Positions 6,304 through 9,375 of a stretch of DNA of 9,375 bases are shown one piece after another; positions within the stretch are counted from its first letter, which is position 1, and every line of letters starts with the position of its first letter. The translations under genes were made by a program, and so were the position numbers. The notes below the pieces were generated by a model. It did not search any database, had not been told where the DNA came from, and saw nothing but the letters and a program-made list of their open reading frames with translations. The stretch comes from Synechococcus sp. CO36386bin_37 (lineage in GTDB: Bacteria > Cyanobacteriota > Cyanobacteriia > PCC-6307 > Cyanobiaceae), in assembly GCA_011525445.1 (NCBI GenBank), contig WTGE01000266.1, positions 1-9,375 of the forward strand, read 5' to 3'.

Positions 6304-7744
6304 GCCCGTTGTTTTCACCTTGTAACGATTCAACGGCTTGGCTCGCCAATTGTCGTCCGAAGCCAATGCTCTCGCTAATCCCCCGATCTTCCGGATAGTA
6401 GGCGGTGGTGTCAGCGGTGAACACTCCAGGAAATGGCTGCAGCGGAGGCAAACTGTCTTGAAAATGCACACCACAGACCGGCTGGGCAAATCGGTATCGG
6501 CTGCAGTGACTGTTCAGTAAGTCAGCTTCGCTGAGCTGAGGGTTGATCGCCCTGAGGCAGGCCCAAGCATCAGCGATGAAGGCCTCGTTCGGCCGCTGGT
6601 AATCCGGATGATCCGCCGGAATGTAGAACGGTACGTAGGCGATATGACCCTGGAGAGATCGCAGGTTGCTCATCTCAATCACTCCGGGGATCGCGAAGCG
6701 CGCGTCGTTGACATTGGTCCAGAAATTGGCGGTAACCTGTCGCCGTGTTTGGAGCACGACGCAGGCACAGGCGACAGAAGGCAGGGTTCTGTAGCAGTCC
6801 ACCAAGCCGTCCTCCGCGCCACCAGCTTGCAGAACCGATGCCATGAGGGGCAGTGGCACGGTACTGATCACGCCATCGAAAGCCTTTTCCCCAGACGGTG
6901 TGGTCAACACGGCACCACCGGAGGGGAAGGGCTTGAGGCCCTTCACAGGGGTGCTGAGCTGAATCTCACCCCCGCCCGCTCGGATTGCATCCGCGATCGC
7001 ATCGATCAGCTGCTGGGAGCCTCCGTCCAAAAAACCGAGGGTTTCCTTCAGCCTGCGGCGCGACTGCCCCAGACGGCGGACCCGGCTCCAGATCCAGGCA
7101 GCTGAGATCTGATCGCTGTAGTGGAAGAACTTGTAGGCGAATAGCTTGTGCCAGAGCACCTGATAACCCTGTTCTCCTAACCAGCTGCGCAACCATTGGG
7201 TGGCGGTTATCCGATCGAGGCGACTCCAGTTCCGGATCGTGAGGCAGCGGGCCGCGTGCAGCAGGTAGCGAAACCGGATGAGCCAAGGAAGCCGCCAAAA
7301 GCCCAGAACCGCCCCCACGGATCCCCAGGGATAGAGGTGCCCATCCAGGTAGAAGCCCATCTTGGTGTTGCGCCAATGAAGCTGATCTTCCAGGCCCAGC
7401 TCTCGGAGCACTTGGAACAGTGCCGTGTCGCTGAGACAATGAAAGTGGTAATAGCGCTCCAGTTGCATTCCGGCGAACTCAAAGCAGGCCGCCATGCCGC
7501 CGAGGCGATCATCAGCCTCGAGCAAGACCGGCCTTTGCCCCAACCGTGTGAGCTCATAGGCCACTGCCAGCCCCATCGGGCCGCCACCAATGACTGCTAT
7601 TCGAGACTTTTGGTGATTGAGGTGAGTCACTGCAACGGCATCTCCATCCGGCTGTGGCAAGGGGTCTGATAGCTGAGCCTCAGTGCTTCCTCCAGTGGTG
7701 CAGGGATGACCGAAAAGATCCCCGGTCAATTGATGAGTTTGCAT
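6296..7744 (-). CDS. FAD/NAD(P)-binding amine-oxidase-like oxidoreductase (UDP-galactopyranose-mutase/protoporphyrinogen-oxidase-like fold)
   Basis: Seen: 482 residues from ATG 7744. A dinucleotide-binding motif IAVIGGGPMGLAVAYEL (~49-65) is followed by an acidic residue ending the second strand in LLEADDRLGGMA (~74-85), as in amine-oxidase and UDP-galactopyranose mutase type flavoproteins. The C-terminal FAD contact is probably DTTAYYPEDRGISESIGFGRQLA near the end (two runs). A central region rich in Trp, Tyr and His (FYLDGHLYPWGS, HKLFAYKFFHYSD) fits a sugar or lipid substrate pocket, but I cannot name the substrate. The first ~45 residues are not family-like. A GTG at 7630, just before the Rossmann strand and with GGAG 11 bases upstream, is a plausible alternative start. 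gtrA overlaps its stop. It has no counterpart in the minimal mycobacterial arabinose-lipid pathway, so its role in this locus is open. Confidence 0.85.
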   Translation of the reverse strand: MQTHQLTGDLFGHPCTTGGSTEAQLSDPLPQPDGDAVAVTHLNHQKSRIAVIGGGPMGLAVAYELTRLGQRPVLLEADDRLGGMAACFEFAGMQLERYYHFHCLSDTALFQVLRELGLEDQLHWRNTKMGFYLDGHLYPWGSVGAVLGFWRLPWLIRFRYLLHAARCLTIRNWSRLDRITATQWLRSWLGEQGYQVLWHKLFAYKFFHYSDQISAAWIWSRVRRLGQSRRRLKETLGFLDGGSQQLIDAIADAIRAGGGEIQLSTPVKGLKPFPSGGAVLTTPSGEKAFDGVISTVPLPLMASVLQAGGAEDGLVDCYRTLPSVACACVVLQTRRQVTANFWTNVNDARFAIPGVIEMSNLRSLQGHIAYVPFYIPADHPDYQRPNEAFIADAWACLRAINPQLSEADLLNSHCSRYRFAQPVCGVHFQDSLPPLQPFPGVFTADTTAYYPEDRGISESIGFGRQLASQAVESLQGENNGHE

Positions 7745-7929
7745 CAACAGCCAGTGGTGCTGCCGTTACCGGCGTGGAGCATGACAGAGGCATCGCACAG
7801 CCTGATCGTTGCTGCACGAAGCTGGCCTTCAATGTTGGAGAGGTCTGGGGAAGACATGACTGCGGGGAAGTGCTCAAAAGCAACGGTTTGCGGTTTTTGA
7901 TCGACCACGCACAAGGATCCAATCGGCAT
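7744..7929 (-). CDS. Doubtful small ORF between the UbiA and oxidoreductase genes
   Basis: Seen: a 61-codon frame from ATG 7929 (MPIGSLCVVDQKPQ...) whose TGA overlaps the ATG of the oxidoreductase as TGATG, a pattern typical of coupled genes. I recognise no family, no membrane segment and no motif. There is no clear ribosome site. It lies in the 248-base gap 7748-7995, the longest gap inside the cluster. It may be chance, a decayed gene, or part of a leader region. Real only if related genomes keep the frame. Confidence 0.2.
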   Translation of the reverse strand: MPIGSLCVVDQKPQTVAFEHFPAVMSSPDLSNIEGQLRAATIRLCDASVMLHAGNGSTTGC

Positions 7930-7995
7930 GGTTGCTTTGCAGCAGAGCGATCAGATTCAGACTTCCCCAGGCCTGTCGCCCCAAGACCAGATCTC
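7748..7995. other. Intergenic gap within the cluster
   Basis: Apart from the doubtful small ORF above, I see an inverted repeat CTGGGGAAG (7845-7853) / CTTCCCCAG (7962-7970) with a 108-base loop, and a third GGGGAAG at 7864-7870. The loop is too long for a simple terminator. No T-run follows the UbiA gene. I cannot point to a clear -10/-35 promoter for the downstream genes. Confidence 0.4.
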
Positions 7996-8940
7996 TTATC
8001 CAAACAGTCCCCCTGCGGGAAGCAGACCCGCATGATTGCTGAAGCCCACGACCGCGACGGTGAACAGCCAGCTCATCAGAATGATTTGTATGCCTCGGTC
8101 CCTCAGCAGGATCTGTTCCGGTTGCTCACAGGTTTTCTCGATTGGTGCGAAAAGACGGCGGCTGACCTCCTCTGGATCACTTATCAATTGATAACGAAAG
8201 ATTCCTATCAGAACAAAAGGCACGCTCAGGAGCATCCAGCTCGATGATGCGCCCCTTGTGTCCAAAGCTGGCCCTGCGGCCCAAATGGAATAGCTGATAA
8301 ATGCACTTGTTGATAACAAGCTTTCAAACCGTAGTAACAAGGGGAGCGAGTAGCGAGTCAGGACTTGGCGAGTCACCACCCCACGATCCAGGTCGATTTG
8401 TAATTCGGCCTTACGTTTCTCCACCGCCAGGAACATCGCCAGCAGCCCAACCGTCAAGAGGAACCAGGGAGATAGGGCAATTCCTGCGGCAACACCGCCG
8501 GCTATGGCTCGCAATAGGAACCCGGAGCCGATGCAGCACAGATCCAACAACGGTTCGCGTTTGAGGCGCAGGCAATAGCCCACCTGAACCAGCGCGTACG
8601 CCAAGGTCACCACCGCCAGCGGTGCTGTTATTGCTCCTGCAAGCGTCAGACTGCTGACGGCCAACAGTGCTGATGCAGCCAGTGCCATGGTCACAGACAC
8701 CAGCCCTGCTGCAATCGGGCGATAGCGCTTGCGGTGATGCTGGCGATCGGCCTCGATGTCAAGGCTGTCGTTCAGCAGGTAAACGGCACTTGAAACCATG
8801 CAGAACGCCACCAGGGCTCCACAAGCGGGAAGCCAAATATCTGAGTCGAAACGAAAGCTAAAGAGCGGTGCTGCAAACACAAGTAGATTTTTGATCCACT
8901 GCCTGGGCCTGCAAGATCTGACAAGCGCTATGAACGTCAT
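7996..8940 (-). CDS. UbiA-family polyprenyl-phosphate phosphoribosyltransferase (DPPR-synthase-like)
   Basis: Family knowledge: DPPR synthase (mycobacterial Rv3806c) transfers 5-phosphoribose from PRPP to decaprenyl phosphate in the membrane, the first step to lipid-linked arabinofuranose. Seen: 314 residues with about eight to nine membrane segments. Features typical of this subfamily are RPRQWIKNLLVFAAPLFS (11-28), the aspartate-rich first motif NDSLDIEADRQH (57-68) followed by KRYRPIAAG (71-79), and the second motif region GYCLRLKREPLLDL (121-134) with GFLLRAIAGG (140-149). EKRKAEL follows at 174-180. RP-QWxKN together with the RPIAAG motif separates it from ubiquinone, chlorophyll and haem UbiA members. 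Start: ATG 8940. A TTG one codon upstream is less likely. No strong ribosome site is visible, only a GAGGG about 15 bases upstream. It is first in the cluster, 100 bases after the hrcA stop. It is separated from the next gene by 248 bases. Confidence 0.92.
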   Translation of the reverse strand: MTFIALVRSCRPRQWIKNLLVFAAPLFSFRFDSDIWLPACGALVAFCMVSSAVYLLNDSLDIEADRQHHRKRYRPIAAGLVSVTMALAASALLAVSSLTLAGAITAPLAVVTLAYALVQVGYCLRLKREPLLDLCCIGSGFLLRAIAGGVAAGIALSPWFLLTVGLLAMFLAVEKRKAELQIDLDRGVVTRQVLTRYSLPLLLRFESLLSTSAFISYSIWAAGPALDTRGASSSWMLLSVPFVLIGIFRYQLISDPEEVSRRLFAPIEKTCEQPEQILLRDRGIQIILMSWLFTVAVVGFSNHAGLLPAGGLFG

Positions 8941-9040
8941 CAAAGAGTGAACACCCTCACGCAGCTTTCTTATTCCAGAAACGCTGCTTCGTCGTATCTG
9001 GTTGGGTTCCTTGAAACATGTCTGTTTAATTCGATGTCGG
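8941..9040. other. Intergenic region between hrcA and the UbiA-family gene
   Basis: This 100-base region would have to hold the promoter of the cluster if it is not read through from hrcA. A TTGACC lies at 9039-9034 on the minus strand, but the hexamer 17 bases on is ACATGT, a poor -10. No hairpin with a T-run is visible after the hrcA stop. No CIRCE element (the usual HrcA operator) is seen. Confidence 0.4.
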
Positions 9041-9375
9041 TCAAGACAGCAGCAGGTCTAGGTGGCGGGCGACCCGCTGCACAGCCGCGTGGGCTGTGGC
9101 ATAGGCCATTCGCATTGGCCCCACTAACGCCACCTGTCCCACCCCTTCCTGACCGCAGCGGTAAGGGGCCTGCACCACAGAACAGGCCTGCAGGGCCTTC
9201 TCTGGATGCTCTTCGCCGATCCAGACGCCCGGATGATCCGTGGCGCTCACCACGGCACCCGGCTGGTCATCGATGAGCTCCAGCAGTGGCCGCAGCTCTG
9301 TTGAGCTGCGGAACTCCGGCTCGGCTACCAGCCTGGACAGGCCATGCACTACGAGGGGTGTTTCTGGAGACATGG
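9041..9375 (-). CDS. hrcA: C-terminal part of the heat-shock repressor HrcA, cut by the window edge
   Basis: Family knowledge: HrcA binds the CIRCE operator and represses groESL/dnaK-type heat-shock genes; GroEL modulates it. Seen: about 111 codons ending in TAG at 9043-9041. The C-terminal core reads GVWIGEEHPEKALQACSVVQAPYRCG, in two runs, then GVGQVALVGPMRMAYATAHAAVQ and VARHLDLLLS. The IG-E-P, C-V-APY and LGPMRM-Y pattern is the conserved end of HrcA, in its cyanobacterial form. The frame stays open to the right edge, so the N-terminal DNA-binding domain and most of the GAF-like domain lie outside. The ATG at 9373 is internal, not the start. hrcA is a housekeeping gene and marks the border of the sugar-lipid cluster. 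Confidence 0.9.
   Translation of the reverse strand, partial: MSPETPLVVHGLSRLVAEPEFRSSTELRPLLELIDDQPGAVVSATDHPGVWIGEEHPEKALQACSVVQAPYRCGQEGVGQVALVGPMRMAYATAHAAVQRVARHLDLLLS

Noticed and set aside
6304..6489. 62-residue N-terminal extension of the GtrA protein
   Set aside because: It is out-of-frame sequence of the oxidoreductase and would make the protein far longer than GtrA members.
6993..7000. GCGATCGC (HIP1-type octamer frequent in many cyanobacteria)
   Set aside because: I noticed only this one copy in the window, inside a coding region. A single copy is not evidence of HIP1 enrichment or of a regulatory site.
7654..8247. Plus-strand frame of 197 codons across the oxidoreductase, the gap and the UbiA gene
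   Set aside because: It overlaps two supported genes in antisense and shows no motif. It is a shadow frame.
9012..9039. Possible promoter with TTGACC before the UbiA gene
   Set aside because: The -10 position at normal spacing (ACATGT) is a poor match, so I do not list it as a promoter.
1..9375. CRISPR arrays, tRNA or rRNA genes, insertion sequences
   Set aside because: I saw no regularly spaced short repeats, no tRNA-like cloverleaf, no rRNA signature, and no transposase or terminal inverted repeats. The duplication at the left has no mobile-element hallmark in the visible part.

Overview
The window looks like a chromosomal segment of a picocyanobacterium of the marine Synechococcus / Cyanobium / high-GC Prochlorococcus type. 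This rests mainly on the HrcA C-terminus at the right edge, which reads like cyanobacterial HrcA, and on the moderately high GC of most genes. The genus is an inference. Every gene I can support lies on the minus strand, so transcription runs from the right edge (about 9375) to the left edge (1).

From right to left the layout is: the 3' end of hrcA (9041-9375); a UbiA-family polyprenyl-phosphate phosphoribosyltransferase (7996-8940); a 248-base gap; a FAD/NAD(P)-dependent amine-oxidase-like protein (6296-7744); a GtrA-family membrane protein (5893-6303); a fusion of a HAD phosphatase with a UPF0104/LPG-synthase-type flippase-like membrane domain (4334-5896); a DprE2-like SDR (3591-4346); a DprE1-like flavoenzyme (2188-3582); and a polytopic, GT-C-like membrane protein (793-2148). 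A non-coding spacer follows that carries a decayed copy of the 3' end of dprE1 (about 310-550, possibly patches further). Last is the N-terminus of a second, paralogous membrane protein (1-239) that runs off the left edge.

The five genes from the oxidoreductase to dprE1 overlap or lie within 8 bases of each other, so they probably form one operon. Together with the UbiA gene they supply each step known from mycobacterial decaprenylphosphoryl-D-arabinose synthesis. UbiA adds ribose-5-phosphate from PRPP to polyprenyl phosphate, the HAD domain could remove the 5-phosphate, and DprE1 with DprE2 epimerise C2' of ribose to arabinose. GtrA and/or the flippase-like domain could move the lipid-linked sugar across the membrane, and the polytopic proteins could be the acceptor-side glycosyltransferases. 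The window therefore appears to hold a self-contained lipid-linked D-arabinofuranose donor and transfer system in a cyanobacterium. The product that receives the sugar is unknown.

The left third is distinct. Its sampled GC is near 42 percent, against near 57 percent in dprE1, and it shows a tandem duplication with a period of about 1.89 kb: [dprE1 3' end + membrane gene] twice. The dprE1 part of the second copy has decayed through a nonsense codon and frameshifting indels, while the first 239 bases of the membrane gene copy stayed open and free of indels.
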